A stretch of DNA of 64,000 bases, taken from assembly GCA_973895155.1 (NCBI GenBank), contig OZ316891.1, positions 16,802,001 through 16,866,000 of the forward strand, given 5' to 3'. The position numbers were made by a program, and so were the translations under genes. The DNA comes from Marsupella aquatica. Its lineage: Eukaryota > Marchantiophyta. A model generated the notes under the pieces. It did no database searches, was not told where the DNA came from, and saw only the letters and a program-made list of their open reading frames with translations. Shown here piece by piece: positions 47,856-59,725 of this stretch; the first letter of the stretch is position 1; every line of letters begins with the position of its first letter.

Positions 47856-50800
47856 AAATTATTCAGTAGTGTTGTGGAAGATGTGCCACTAGCTAGGGTC
47901 CCACACTGGCATGCATGTAATCTTAATTGGCCTCATTTTTTTGTCTAAATGGATGGCTTTGAAGTTAGAATTTCATGTTATCTCTAACTCTCATTAGTGG
48001 TCTAACCTTTGTTGCTAAAGCCCATGTGTGTGTGCAACTAGCAAGCTCAAGGGCTTGCCTTAATGGAACAGGGGCTTAGGGGTGTCGGAATGGGTCGGTG
48101 TAGCTTCGGGTTTCCAGCAGTTCTGCTACTAAGTGTGGGTTCAGGCGTTTAGTCAGTGTGCGCAGGTCCTTACTAGCAAAGTGCGCCCGTTTGTGAAGCA
48201 AACCCTCTTGAGTATTTGCTTCCATAATCCGCAGCCAAAAACAAGAATTCTGGAGGGAAGCAAGGAAGCAATCGCAGTTTTGGTCCACAACTTGACGGGA
48301 GTGTTGAAGGTTTAGGGTGAGGAACAGCGGAGAGCTCATTGCTTGGTGGCAGGGTTGAAGGTCGTCGGCATATTGTGGAGGTTTAACGAAGTGGGGAGCA
48401 AGGTGGATCATCGGGCCGCTCATTGCTTGGTGGCAGGGTTCAAGGTTTAGGGTCGATTGTGGAGGTATGTTCATTGTGTGAGGTGGATAGGGTGGCCGCA
48501 TTTTAGGTTCGTGGAGGACATCGTTTCGCCCGCATTTGCACTGTTGTTGTTGCGGATTGCTGCACAGCTTGTTTTGTGACAGCGGCTTGGTTTGGTTTGG
48601 CCCAGGTAAGGCTGCAATCCCCTATCTTTGATATGTGACCTCGTGGCTGCAAGTTTAGTTGTCTCCCCACGGTCTTTTAAGCTTGCTGTCCATAGCTTAC
48701 TGTCAGCATTGGAATATCAACCTAGCGAGCGTTGGAAGAGCGCTCAATCAAGAAGGGAAGCAATCACGCTGATACCTATGAGCTGGGAGAGCTCAGAGAG
48801 TCGACTTGCAAAGCTTGTAGTTGCGGACTCTGTTTCAGGCGCTCTTGTGTTCAGGATTGAGGCCGTTGCGAGCTTCAGTCTGGAGGTGTTAGAGATTGCT
48901 TTATCTGCGGAGTACCTCAGGGAGATAGCCGACAGATTTTGGTCCAAGCATTGCACAAAGGATTGCGCCCAAGAGTGTGGGATAGTCCCGGGAGCGCGGC
49001 CCATCCTAGAGCGTCCTGTCAGTTCAAGGTAAGTTTTCAATGTTTTTGATTGCTTTTGTCGCCATGCCCTTTCAATTTCTTAAGTCAGACAACGGGAAGC
49101 AAGATGTTTGTATTGTTGAAAGAACGGGAGCGGGCTCCAGACCTGAGACATTGGAGTTTCTAGTCTGGCCTTTGAGTGACTTGCGCTGAGCTTCTACTGT
49201 GGCTTTTGAGGTTGACTGATCGAGCTGCATTGACTAAGCTAAACTGAACTACTACATTTAGTTAATACTCACTGATCAACCTACTGAGCTGCCGTTGGGA
49301 GTTGGAGGTTGTGTTGTGCTCATCTTTGGAGGCGGGAGGTGAAATGCCATAGCTCTCCCTGTTCTGTCCTCGTGCTTCACTACTTGTATTTAGGTGTTTT
49401 TATCAGTTTCAGAGGGGAGGTTATTGTATCTGCAAGCTGTTGGTGAGCTAAGCAGCCGCTGTGTGTAGGTTTAAGGAGTTGCGCGTGCGAGCTGACGACT
49501 TGGACCTGAGGCATCAATCTTTTGAGGGAGCTTGGAGTGGAAGCCGACAACTTGGAGCGGGACTTCAACTTGCTATTACTAGCTACCTTGGACAAAGGTG
49601 ACAGTTAGTAGTGCAAAGGTGAGACTGAGTAGTTTTAGGGATTGACCATCTCAGTCGTCGTGATCGCTGCTCTCGTCTAGCGCTACATGGCAGATTGCTG
49701 CTCTGCCCTTTTGCCATGGGTCGCCGGCCTGCCGGATGCTATCAGCAAATTAAGAACAAGTCATATCCTAAGTCCCGGTGTTGCAGTGGTGTCCCTGACC
49801 CTAAGATGCTTTCCAAAATCATCTTTCTCATTTCCTGCTGCTGCTAATGTATGTATGTTCCCCTCTATTTTTGCTTACTGATTGGTCTCTCCACACTTCT
49901 TGCTTGACATGACTGTTTCGCTCCTCCCTGTATCAGAACATGCCTTGTGCCCCGTGCTTTGGCGGTGGGGTGGAGGGGTGAAGAGACGACCTTAAGGTCC
50001 ACTAAATTTAGTCAAACCGTGCAATCATTCAGCTGATTTTAGCCGCAAGTTCCCTTGCTTTCCCCTATTTTTGCTAAGATCCCTCCCCACTAATCACATG
50101 CATCCTTTACTTTTCTCGATGGCCCGTGCGCCTGCCTTCCTACTTTCATTCTTATGGACTTTCCTTAGGTTTTCTTTCACCTGATTTTGGACTTTTTGCT
50201 CCGGTGGAATCTGTCTTGACAACTTGTGTTTGTTCTAATTGTTAATATCTCAAGAGGGCCGTCAACTAAGCTGAAAGGAGTCAAAGCTAACTACAAGCTA
50301 GCAAATAGGGAGAATGCTCCCAAGTCATTTTCCAGAGGGAAGTTATTAAAACTAGACCTTCACAACTCTCGAAACTGGAAAGTGAAATTCAGCCTGAGAC
50401 ACGCAGCTGAAGGCCACAAGGATAACTATATGGCCACGCTGTCCCTCATTCAAGTCCAAAGTCCTCTTCAGATTGTCTGAACTCCTGTCTGAACTCCTGA
50501 ACTGGATGAAGTCCTGTCTGAATGTGAAGTTCAGATTGGCAATCTCAAATGGCAAGTTCTGAACTCTTGTCTGAACTTCATCCACCCTTCTAAACTGGGA
50601 TTTGTGCTACGTGTATAGACTCCACATTGTTGCTTCTCCCTTTCGGGCCAGCCCTCCTTGTGAAACGTAGGAGCACGATCATGGCACTTACACATAGTCT
50701 GACATTCAAAAAATGCTACTTCTCAACAACATGTTTCGAGTAGTTTGCCTGTGTGTTGAGCCTAATTATTTGTTTATTGCTTTAGTAACATGCATGGCCA

Positions 50801-51424
50801 ATTGGTTTCTCTTCATGTAAAGGCAAGTTTTTAAAACTTACAACTTGAATTGGTAGTTTGAATTTAGTTAAGTGTTGAGAAATTAGCATTCACACTAACT
50901 ATTTTTCTTTTGTGATTGAGTTCTCTTTGCTATTGAATGTATTGAATAATTATTTCATCACATAAATTTTCAGAACAAACACGGAAGCACTAGGGGGCTG
51001 AGGATTGGATATTGAGGCTGAAGACATTGAGATAATAAATTGGGTGTGGTTCTGGTGACAATGTTAGCAACTGATGCTTCTTCAGGGGAACTTCCCATGT
51101 ACAGTTTATCCACACATGATTGACTTTGGTTCAAGATTGTTGTTTTTCTTTTGGTGTACTCTTGAGTTTGTGTCACTCTATCCTTTCCTGTAGCCTCGAA
51201 ATAGGAACACACCTGCTTAGTGGTCCCCAATTGCCCAATGATTTATAATGACTGTGTCTAGGTGATGTATGCATTGCGTGTTCATTCCAGAAGAATGAAT
51301 ATGTACACTTTGCACAAACCTGGACAGATTTTGACTGTTATTTATCTGAGTTTCTGTTTGTGAGCTCTGACTTGGAGCCTTAACATTTGTGTTTCTGTGG
51401 GGCTGAGCAAAGTTTGTTCCATCT
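47856..51424. other. Intergenic or intronic region
   Basis: No gene is supported. A frame at 48628-49032 lacks a usable ATG near its start but ends beside a strong donor (TTCAAG/GTAAGT at about 49029), so it could be a leader exon. Short repeats of GTCTGAACT-type occur at 50470-50580. Confidence 0.4.
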
Positions 51425-51782
51425 TGTGACGCCGCCGGTACGGCGGTTAATGAGTGATTCAGTCTAACTGCGCTCGGCACGCGCGTTAGGTGGGTCTTAG
51501 GCCGCTATTATTAGCATAACAACAGTATTTAGGTAATCATTAGGGGTAGGACATCATTAGGCAATAAGGGGGACTTCAGGTTCGGGCTGGCGGCGGGTCG
51601 CTATTCGCACACCCGGGCTACGAGCGTGGAAGGGCCCCTCCCTCGGGTCCGTATAACGAACTTAAGGAAGCGGCCACTAACGCACGCTGACTCGGACCGG
51701 CGGAGTGGCCGGTACACCACAAGCGTGAGCGGTTCAGCCTATGGGCGTCGAGGAGACATCGGGGATCGACAAGCCCTCAAAG

Positions 51783-51789
51783 TATAAAA
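51783..51789 (+). promoter_or_regulatory. TATA box of E2b
   Basis: TATAAAA, 108 bp before the ATG at 51891, in a region conserved in E2a and E2c. Confidence 0.65.
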
Positions 51790-51890
51790 GGGGAGCCAAC
51801 CCTTTGTAGTGCACCAGTCCATCAGTCTGCGCGCCAGCTTCGACCCCAGCTCTCTCGTTCTCTCTAGGTCGCCACTACTATCTCCTCTGA

Positions 51891-54540
51891 ATGTCGCACA
51901 CGATCCTCTCTAGCTCGGCCATTCGATTCTGGACGCAGTTCCTATCTACCGGAAGGCACTTGGCCGATTCATTGAAACATGCCAACCCGCACCGATACGA
52001 AATCGAATGCGAATACGAGAGAGCCATCCGCCTAGCAGGACGACACCACTACATCCTTAACTTTGACTACCCATCTCAGAGCGAGCTTTACCGACCAGCA
52101 GAGGTATCTGGGTACTTCTTCAACGGAGACAAATATATCGGGTTCTGGGAAGCATTGCTTCGGCTTCCGGACGAGGTCTTCAACATCCCGGGTACAATCG
52201 ACCTGCAGCGACATCACTTTGACCACATCCCTGCCCAGGTTCGGGCTGTCATTAACGGCGAGTCCAGTACCAACCGTTTGACAAGGGCGTCCGCACTCGC
52301 TTCGGAGAACTTCTACCAGCACCTGCAGAGCTTCATGGGAACTCGGCCATCGACCAACATGACCAACTCAGCCGTGCCCGTACCCGTACTCGTGCCCGTG
52401 CAACCCCAGCCTCAACCTCAGGCTCAGCTTCAGCTTCAGCCTCAGCCGCAGCCTAGCCAAACCCCACCACCTATCACCCAGCCAGCACAGGTACGCTCCG
52501 TCATCAACGCTGTGGATCTTAGCGATGACGACGAGGCTACCCCACCCTTGACCAGGCGGCCCAGAGGAACAGGCGCTCGGGGGGCCGACACTATATCGTC
52601 CCCACCCCCTGCTCTGACCCCAGGAGCGGCCCCAGCAGACAACATGGTGACCGTGGCTGCCCCGGGCCCGTTACCAATGGCAGTGGCACTCCCCAGGCCC
52701 GATCGGGAGGATGGGGAAGTATCACCTTCCCCGAGTCAGTCACGGGGAAAGAAGAGGAAGGAATCCGCCACTGCATCCGGGTTACCGTTGGCCACGGTAG
52801 CCGTAGCCAAGGTGACGATGCACCGCATGGGGGAAAACGTTCACAGCAACATCCTCCATCCCAAGCATGCGGTGTACCTGAAGACTCAGGGATTTGAGCA
52901 CCTCGCCTCTCTCCCCTGGAACACTTGCAGGTACTACGGGGAGGACATGACAGAATTCGTCAAGAATTATGACGACATACGTCAACAGACTCGGCTGCGG
53001 GGAAGGAATATGTCCCTCACAGAAGAACGGCTCAAGATGATCTTCGGGTTACCCGAAGGTGACCATCGAGTCGAATCACGGGCTCCCGGGGGCAAGGGGG
53101 CCAAGTACCAATCTTCAAGTTTTCCCTCAGAGGGAGCAGTAGACAACGGGTTCGTGATGAGGACCTGCCTCATGCCCGAGATAGCTGAGCGGCTGGAGTT
53201 CCAAAGGTACGCTCTCCACATGATGGAACCCCGGGGGGAGATCTCCGCCGCCCAGGTTATCCAGGTCGAGAACTATCGACCTAGGAAATGGGCGTCGTAC
53301 TTCGCTAAGAAATTCCATGAAGAGATGGAGCGGCGAAGGAAGACGTTGTACATTGGCGGGAAGGCGTATTTCGCTAGCCACATCGAAATCATTCTTGAGT
53401 GGTACGCCCGGTTTGATCGACGAACCCTTCCCCGCATCAACGTTACAAAGCTGGTCCCAGCTAGGTGGGTTTTTCCGGCATTGGAGAGACGGCCCCAACC
53501 CGAGGCCCGAAGTTCAGTGGACACGCCAGCTTCACCCACCCCACCTCCACAAATAGCTGTAACCGTAACCGAGGAGGCGCCGGAGGGGTCGGTCGTCGCA
53601 ACCGTTGATGCGACCCAACTAGCCGGGCTAAGTATAGAAGTTGGTACGGCAGAGGTCTTAACCCGGGTCTCCCAAGGACCCGCCGGTGGCAATTCCGGAG
53701 AACCGGACATCGCTGCAGGAGGACACTCCAGCCCCTTCCAACGTTATGTCCCCCGGGCTGGACGTCACTGCCCCGGCCCCTGCGCGTGTTGACGTCTGCC
53801 CGTGCCCAAATCCGGACAGGCACAACTTGGACCACCCGGAACTCTTCGTACAGGGTACGTTCCTGAACGGGCTTCTGGGAGATTTCTCTCATCAAATTGC
53901 CCGGGATACCGGGGAGTTCATGGCCCGGAAGGTAGCCTGTTTCTTCAATCAGGAGTTGGTTGCCGCAGTAAAGGCAGGTCGGGCCCAGTCGGCGGCCCTT
54001 CAGAGGATAGAGCGGTACCGGGTGGAGTCCGTGTACCTAAAGAACGAAGTGGCGGCTCAAGAGGCTGAGCTTCTGCAACTACGACCCAAGGTTGCAGCCG
54101 CCGATGAGTTGTTAGCAAAGGCGCACGCTCTTACCGCCCTAGCCGAACAGGCCAAAGCTGGGAACGAGGCCGAGATTACACGACTCCGGAACCAGATTGA
54201 CAGTTTGAAGACACAAGCTGTCACCTGGCAGAAAGACCTGGAGGAGGCCGAGGAGCGAGCCCAGCGGGACACGGCGGAGATAGCCACGCTGCAGGCCGAG
54301 ATAGCGCGGCTCCAAACCGAGGCCGAGAAGCAGGATCAGCTGGCGGCTAAACTGACGAGCGACACCCAGCAGCTGGAGGAGGCATGTCAGGAGGCAGCAG
54401 AGGAGACGGACGCGGCGAGGCAAGAGAACGAATCTCTGCTGGACCAGGTCCAGCTCCTCAAAGCGGACAATGACAGGCTTCAAAGGCAGCGGGATGGCCG
54501 TTCCCATTCGGGCGGCTCTGGCAAGCGTGCCAGGCATTAG
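51891..54540 (+). pseudogene. E2 protein ORF, one frameshift
   Basis: ATG 51891 to TAG 54538-54540, about 880 codons. The frame changes once near 53700-53740 (open blocks 51891-53792 and 53686-54540); E2a reads through this point in one frame. Protein: a folded N-terminal domain with many aromatic residues (about 1-135), a Pro/Gln-rich linker, a basic GKKRKES segment (about 286), a globular core (about 305-520) with LTEERLKMIFGLPEG near 375-389, a variable linker, a Cys-Pro-Cys-Pro motif, and a long coiled coil to the end. The FGLP motif is shared with the E1 core, so the two proteins look like distant relatives. I see no catalytic motif of a reverse transcriptase, integrase or transposase. 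Resemblance to plant mobile-domain or putative plant transposon proteins is inference. Confidence 0.8.
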
Positions 54541-55252
54541 CGGCGGAGTAGGAATAGATTAGGATTAGGACTGGCTTAGTCAGGCTCTTGGGACAGGCAT
54601 CTGCCTTAGGTACAGCAGCGCTGCCCTGCTGTCCAGCCTGAGTAGATTAGGATTTTCTAATAAGACATAGCCGTTTTCCGGCCTGACTGTCAGCTTAGTT
54701 AGGACCTTAGTCAGCGAATCTTCGGCGAGAGGACACCCCGTCCCTCGGCTCTTAGTATTTAGTGCACCCCTCGGTAGAGGCAGGGGGGTTTTTAGTTTCA
54801 GAGTCAGACATCAGCGGGATATGCGGGGAGTCCCGACCTCTGGGAATGAAAGAGTACCAAGGGGAGGGGGTAGGACTAAGCTCGCCGGGCGAGTGCGGAG
54901 CCAGGCTCCGTTGTAGTGTGCACCCTCGGCCTTGAGCCTGTTCATTCCAGGGCTGTCGGGTCAACTAAGTGTACGCATATGTTCCCTTTGTAGTAAAATC
55001 CTTTCCCATCATTTTCCTTCGTGTAAATCGAGATTGTATGCATGTGTGTGCATATGTGTGTGGGTTTCTCGTATATGGGTGGCAGCGCCAGGCCAAACGC
55101 ACTACCCGAGACGTGCACAGGGTGCAGCCTGTGGGTAAGTGGTTGCGAGCACGGGTTGGGGACCTGTATCATCAAATCCGGATCAAAGGCGGACAGCACG
55201 AAGGCTTAGAAGCCCTTAAGCCGGGGTCGATCCTGCTATCGACTAAGGTACG

Positions 55253-55282
55253 TTCCGGCGGCGGAACACAAACCATACCTAG
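55253..55282 (+). repeat. Conserved palindromic tail motif, E2b
   Basis: TTCCGGCGGCGGAA followed by CACAAACCATACCTAG, about 155-185 bp before the 3' end. Best-preserved example of the motif shared by E1 and E2. Confidence 0.78.
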
Positions 55283-55436
55283 GAGGTGTCCGTATTTAGC
55301 AATAGGCGCACTTAGCGCTAGTTTACGAGAATAAGGTGCATTACATGCTTCCCTTCCTGCCCGAACCCTCAGATTTACGAGGGATATGCCCGTCTAAGCT
55401 GAAGTCTGAGTTAAGGCCGAAGCCTACGACGTGACA

Positions 55437-57200
55437 CGTCCAAAAGCTGTTGTACTGAAGTGATCGGCCTCCGGCTTGGAGGTGAATCTTCAATTTTTTG
55501 TGGATCCGAGTGACTTCTGTCCAGCTGAGTTTTGCTTTGTCGGGACGATTGTGTTTGGCTAAGATGCTAGATTGTGGCTTGTCTTCTTGCTTCCAGCTTG
55601 TGTATATTCAATTAATAGAAGTTGGGAACGAAGTGACAATTGAATTTCCTTATATTAAGCATCTTGACCTAGAAACTCAATACATAAACTCCAGGAGTCC
55701 CTCGGGATATAAAATGAGCCAAATTGTTTCAAAATTGGGAACCTGCACCCGCACTACTCAAACAAATGTGTTGGGCTTGGTGGCCTTGTAAGTCGTCTTT
55801 AGCTTTCGCGATGGAGGTTGAATCTTGCGGTACGTCAAGGGGAACTTGATCTTTGAATCATGGAACTGCTTGGTACATTCTCGCTTGCACAGAGAGACAG
55901 GGACTGTCATAGTCTTGATGATCTGGATGCAAGGGAACCGAACTCTATGACAAGAAGCCATCTCATCATACATCTGCTCTACAGCTCCGTTCAACGTGGT
56001 ATCACGATATTCCTTGTACATGTTGTGATAACCTATACGACTCTGATACCTCACCCAGATACCGAAGTTCTTAATTGTGGTGGGCTTCTTTTCGAAGATC
56101 TGGTAGACACATTATTCAGCATTTGCTAACTTTGAAACTAGAAGGGTAACATATTAAACAACAGAGAAACTCGCAACATCCTCCTTTGGTCCTTCAGAGT
56201 CTGTACTTTGATTATGAAGTTTGACTGAGTTTCTGTTTACTGAAAGAATGTGACTGTGTAAGAGTTCCGTTTGGCAGTGGATTGGTTGAAGCACTTCATG
56301 CTAGTGTGTTGTCCACAACTCTTCAACCAGCTTTCGTCTTCCTTGTCTTTCACCACTTACGATGACATCAATTCAGCTAAGACCATAGAAGGTTCCAAAG
56401 CATCTAACTTGTCAAATCGCATTCTGTTACATCAAGGACTAAGGTGTTGGGTATCAAAGGAGATAGCACAACAAACACGCTGAAAAGACTTCAGGACTGG
56501 GTTCAACAAGGTAGTGAAGGTGCTTACAGCCATAGTAAGTATGCATTCTGTATCTTTCTCTATTGATGTGAGCTTGTGCATAATGGGAGTTGTAGTTGGC
56601 AAGAGTTCCATAAGGCCAAATATGAATAGATCCAGAAGTATGTGTATGAACCAAGTGTAGAGTTGACTCTTTCTGAATATTGTAGTCTCTTTCTGAACGT
56701 ACAGTTTGGTAGGGCCAACGCCATGTGATCATGTACTTGCTCTATAAAGTTCTGAAGATATAAGCATTTTCTGTTAGACCAGGCAACTTGGGAGTTGGTA
56801 AGTGTCACCTGCATCTGAGGGGCTACACCGGGGGCATCAGTGGAGGTTCACTTGCACAACACGACAGCCAATGAATTTTCTCTCTGGTGCAACCTGCAAG
56901 GTGAGACTTTCGGTCTTTCTGGATGAAAAAACAGGATCTTAATATGATTGATATACATGTCCGTCGAGATCATGGGTTTATCACCAAGCTCTTTGTCTTA
57001 GGAAACTCATAAACTCAGAATCAAATATGTACTATGCACGTTTCATGCTATGTGTATACTATGACCTGTAGTTGGAACCAAGACAATGAATGGGAACTGA
57101 TTAGTTTAGGTTGGTTGCTGTTGGCGAGGCAAGTCGACCTCTTGCTCGCCTTGCTCATCAAAGGACGTGAACAGAGGACATCACAATAAAAGCAACACTT
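55437..57200. other. Unassigned region after E2b
   Basis: Only short frames without recognisable motifs. This may be intron or upstream sequence of the PHD gene. Confidence 0.4.
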
Positions 57201-57650
57201 ATGGTGAGGACCCGCAATGCTGAACATGTGCGGCTTGCACGCAAGGCAGAGATGTTGCGCCTTGAGTATGTCAGACTTGGGATCCTTCCAACCCAGTCTG
57301 CATGGTACTTTGAGTACCCTGTTGTTTCCAGGAACAACTACAGCCGGCCTCTACCTGCTTCAGTACCCTTCCCGACATCCTTGGTATTTGTGTCTCTTGT
57401 ACATGACCCACCACAAATTAGGTGCCAAGGGTGTGTGCACAGTTGCCAATATGATTGTCCTGCCTGTAGGGCTTCTGGCTTAGAATTGGATGACCGTTCT
57501 CTTGGATGCCGATTTTTGCACAGAGCACAATGTATCATCTGGAGCCACTCACCATCCTGTAGTGTGCCTGGTGATGTTACTTGTCCTGCCCTCCCAGACC
57601 CCACCACCGGTGACTTTGGTGTCTACACATGTTTGGATCACATGCTCTAG
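57201..57650 (+). CDS. Hypothetical Cys-containing ORF
   Basis: A 149-codon frame with a true ATG. The N-terminal 40 residues are basic and helical; codons 73-90 hold a Cys cluster (Cys-x2-Cys-x3-Cys-x3-Cys-x2-Cys) that could bind zinc. It lies 770 bp upstream of the PHD-finger exons on the same strand and may be an earlier exon of that gene. Function unknown; it could be spurious. Confidence 0.3.
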   Translation: MVRTRNAEHVRLARKAEMLRLEYVRLGILPTQSAWYFEYPVVSRNNYSRPLPASVPFPTSLVFVSLVHDPPQIRCQGCVHSCQYDCPACRASGLELDDRSLGCRFLHRAQCIIWSHSPSCSVPGDVTCPALPDPTTGDFGVYTCLDHML

Positions 57651-58265
57651 AGGACCACTTGTCACACCGCATGCACAAACCAGATACCATTGACCTATAG
57701 CTTAACACTCTGACTTCAACACAGAGGATATTTACTTAAAATTTTGATGTATGAGCAATTTTGGGTCCAGGGTTTAGGGTCATCAATACATAACTTATCC
57801 TATTATGCCTGCACTAAGCAAAATATCCTAATTTAAGAGGCTAGCAAACTCGCTTAAAAGTCTCTATTGAAAGATTGCTTTCATGATTGCTTTAACCTGG
57901 TGAACATTGCAACGTTCAATGAATTAATGGGCCATGTGATAACCTATAAAATGTGATTTATGCCTCACTTATTTGTCTCAACCACTATCATAGCCTATTT
58001 AGGATGTATAAATTTCAACCCTTATGACACTGCTTCATACCAATCCTCTTTGAAGAATGCCTGTTTTACATGTCACGACTATTGTATGTGATTCAAATGC
58101 ATGAAATGTTGTTGCAGATCTCCTTTGGTGAATCATAGCCACAATTAAAATTGAGGTGTTGGTGGAGCAATTGTATTAGGGGATCAGTTTTGTGTGTTGG
58201 TTCAACATACCAAAAGTATGTCTGCTCTGCATCCTTGTGTGGCCATTCCAATTCATTGCAGTAGC
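57651..58265. other. Non-coding, AT-rich
   Basis: No coding signal. A single TTTAGGG lies near 57770. Confidence 0.45.
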
Positions 58266-58409
58266 AAATGCCTTTGTACCTTAAATGCTAAATATATTTT
58301 ACTTTCTGTGCAGTCTGCTAAATTGTAGAGTCTATCTAAATGCCTTTGTACCTTAAATGCTAAATATATATTACTTTCTATGAAGTCTGCTAAATTGTAG
58401 AGTCTATCT
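58266..58409 (+). repeat. 72-bp tandem duplication with splice-acceptor-like end
   Basis: Copies at 58266-58337 and 58338-58409 differ at a few bases. Copy 1 contains a pyrimidine-rich tract ending CTGTGCAG, a good splice acceptor; in copy 2 this reads CTATGAAG. It lies immediately upstream of the PHD-gene exon. Confidence 0.85.
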
Positions 58410-58420
58410 CATGCGCAGGC

Positions 58421-59101
58421 ATGCCACGGCCTAAAATTCAAGCCAAAAAGCGTGTGACAGAGGTGAGAAACACAGGTGTACTTGGGGCAGATGCTACTAA
58501 CTTCTCTGCAAGTCAGATTTTCTAGAAGACAGCTCATTGTTGTGCCATTTGTGACGATGGTGGGGGCCTGGTCATTTGTGAGGGCCCTTGCATGAGGTAT
58601 TTCCACCTCAACCCGGAGTCTGACCTTGCTGCAGAAAACAACTGTCCAGGGGTGGGCCTCCCGTCAACACACCAGGGAGACTGGATGTGCACTGATTGTT
58701 TGGAGAAGCAGGCTAAGTGTGCACAGTGTGGGAAGTTGGGGTCCTATGAGGGCTCTGTTGATGCTGTAGCAAATGTTAGGAAATGTCCAGACCGTTTTTG
58801 TGTGAGATTTTTCTGTTTTGAGTGTTTGCCTGTTCATGCCACAGCTTGCCCACTTCATAGGTGCAAGGCATGTGGTGAGCATGATGATGACTACTGGACT
58901 GACATAGTCGACTGTGCTAGGTGTCCCACTATGTGGCACTATCATTGCCTGAAAGATCGTCAAGCAGAAGGTTATGCTTGTGACAGAGAAATCTATGATC
59001 ACTCTGCACATGGTGTTGATCGATGGATATTTTATTGTCATTGCCATGCCATTGATCCTACCTCACGCACTCCTGTGAGAGATCATATATCTTGGCTGTG
59101 A
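58421..59101 (+). CDS. PHD-finger protein, EDM2-like
   Basis: Exons 58421-58462 and 58526-59101, joined across a 63-nt intron (GTGAGA...TTTTCTAG) with a TACTAAC branch site; the joined frame is open to TGA at 59099. The protein opens with a basic Lys/Arg stretch, then Cys-x2-Cys-Asp-Asp-Gly-Gly, x-Cys-x-Gly-x-Cys-Met-Arg-x-Phe-His, then two more zinc-binding clusters, the last with Cys-x2-Cys-x4-Trp-His-Tyr-His-Cys. This succession matches the PHD array of plant EDM2-type chromatin readers, which bind modified histone H3. EDM2 is much longer, so this is either a short PHD-only protein or the 3' end of a gene with earlier exons (an acceptor CGCAG ends at 58418). Without the intron a TAG interrupts the frame at 58523. 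Confidence 0.7.
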
Positions 59102-59725
59102 AGCTGAACATTGTACATGCACAGTGCACCTGATGTGGATGTACTATTTTTTGAGATTGCAGAGATTCCAATTTTGAAAAGGAGTTGGGTAGGCGAGTTT
59201 ATATAGGCAACACTTATCTTGTGCTCTGGCGTCAGTGGCTGGGTACATGCCTATAAAAACTTATCCTTACAAGCCTTCTTGGAAGTATTTAGGCTGAGTG
59301 GTCATTTTTATAAATACTTTCATCATACTGCTAAATTAAAATAGGACTTCTAAGTTGTAAGCGTATAAATTATCAGGCATGCAATTAATCAAATTGCCCT
59401 ATAAGTTTATCATTGAATGTATCCTCCTTTACAATAAAATATGTATGTGCCATGACAAGTTGGTTGCACTTCATTTCACCTTCGATATGGATTTTGTAGT
59501 ATATATTCAAACAATGTCCTGCATCCGTGCAGGTGCCTAGTACGTATTGTTCACATATCCCTTGTACCTATCAAAACCGGACCTGAGCACCAGTGGGCCA
59601 GATCAACTCAAAAAGCAGGAATTTTGTTGTCCTTGTATTGTCAGGTGAACCCATTCTTCAAAAATTCACTGTCATCATGTAGGGTGTGTGTACATGGAGC
59701 CTGGGAAACGTAGAAAGTGTGACCA
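59102..59725. other. 3' flank of the PHD gene
   Basis: No gene. It should contain the 3' UTR. AT-rich sequence continues up to the E1c insertion point. Confidence 0.5.

Larger units (their letters stand above)
51425..55436 (+). mobile_element. E2b element, uninterrupted copy
   Basis: A 4,012-bp unit from TGTGACGCCG (51425) to CGACGTGACA (55436). The first 10 and last 10 bases are inverted repeats at 8 of 10 positions. It has a promoter with TATA box, one long ORF, and a 0.9-kb tail with the palindromic motif. The flanks CATCT (51420-51424) and CGTCC (55437-55441) do not match, so either the target duplication has decayed or one end is recombinant. The reference E2 copy of this window. Confidence 0.85.

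Noticed and set aside
48628-49032. 134-codon hypothetical protein
   Set aside because: No ATG near its start (begins at TTG) and no motif; kept only as a possible leader exon because of the strong donor at its end.
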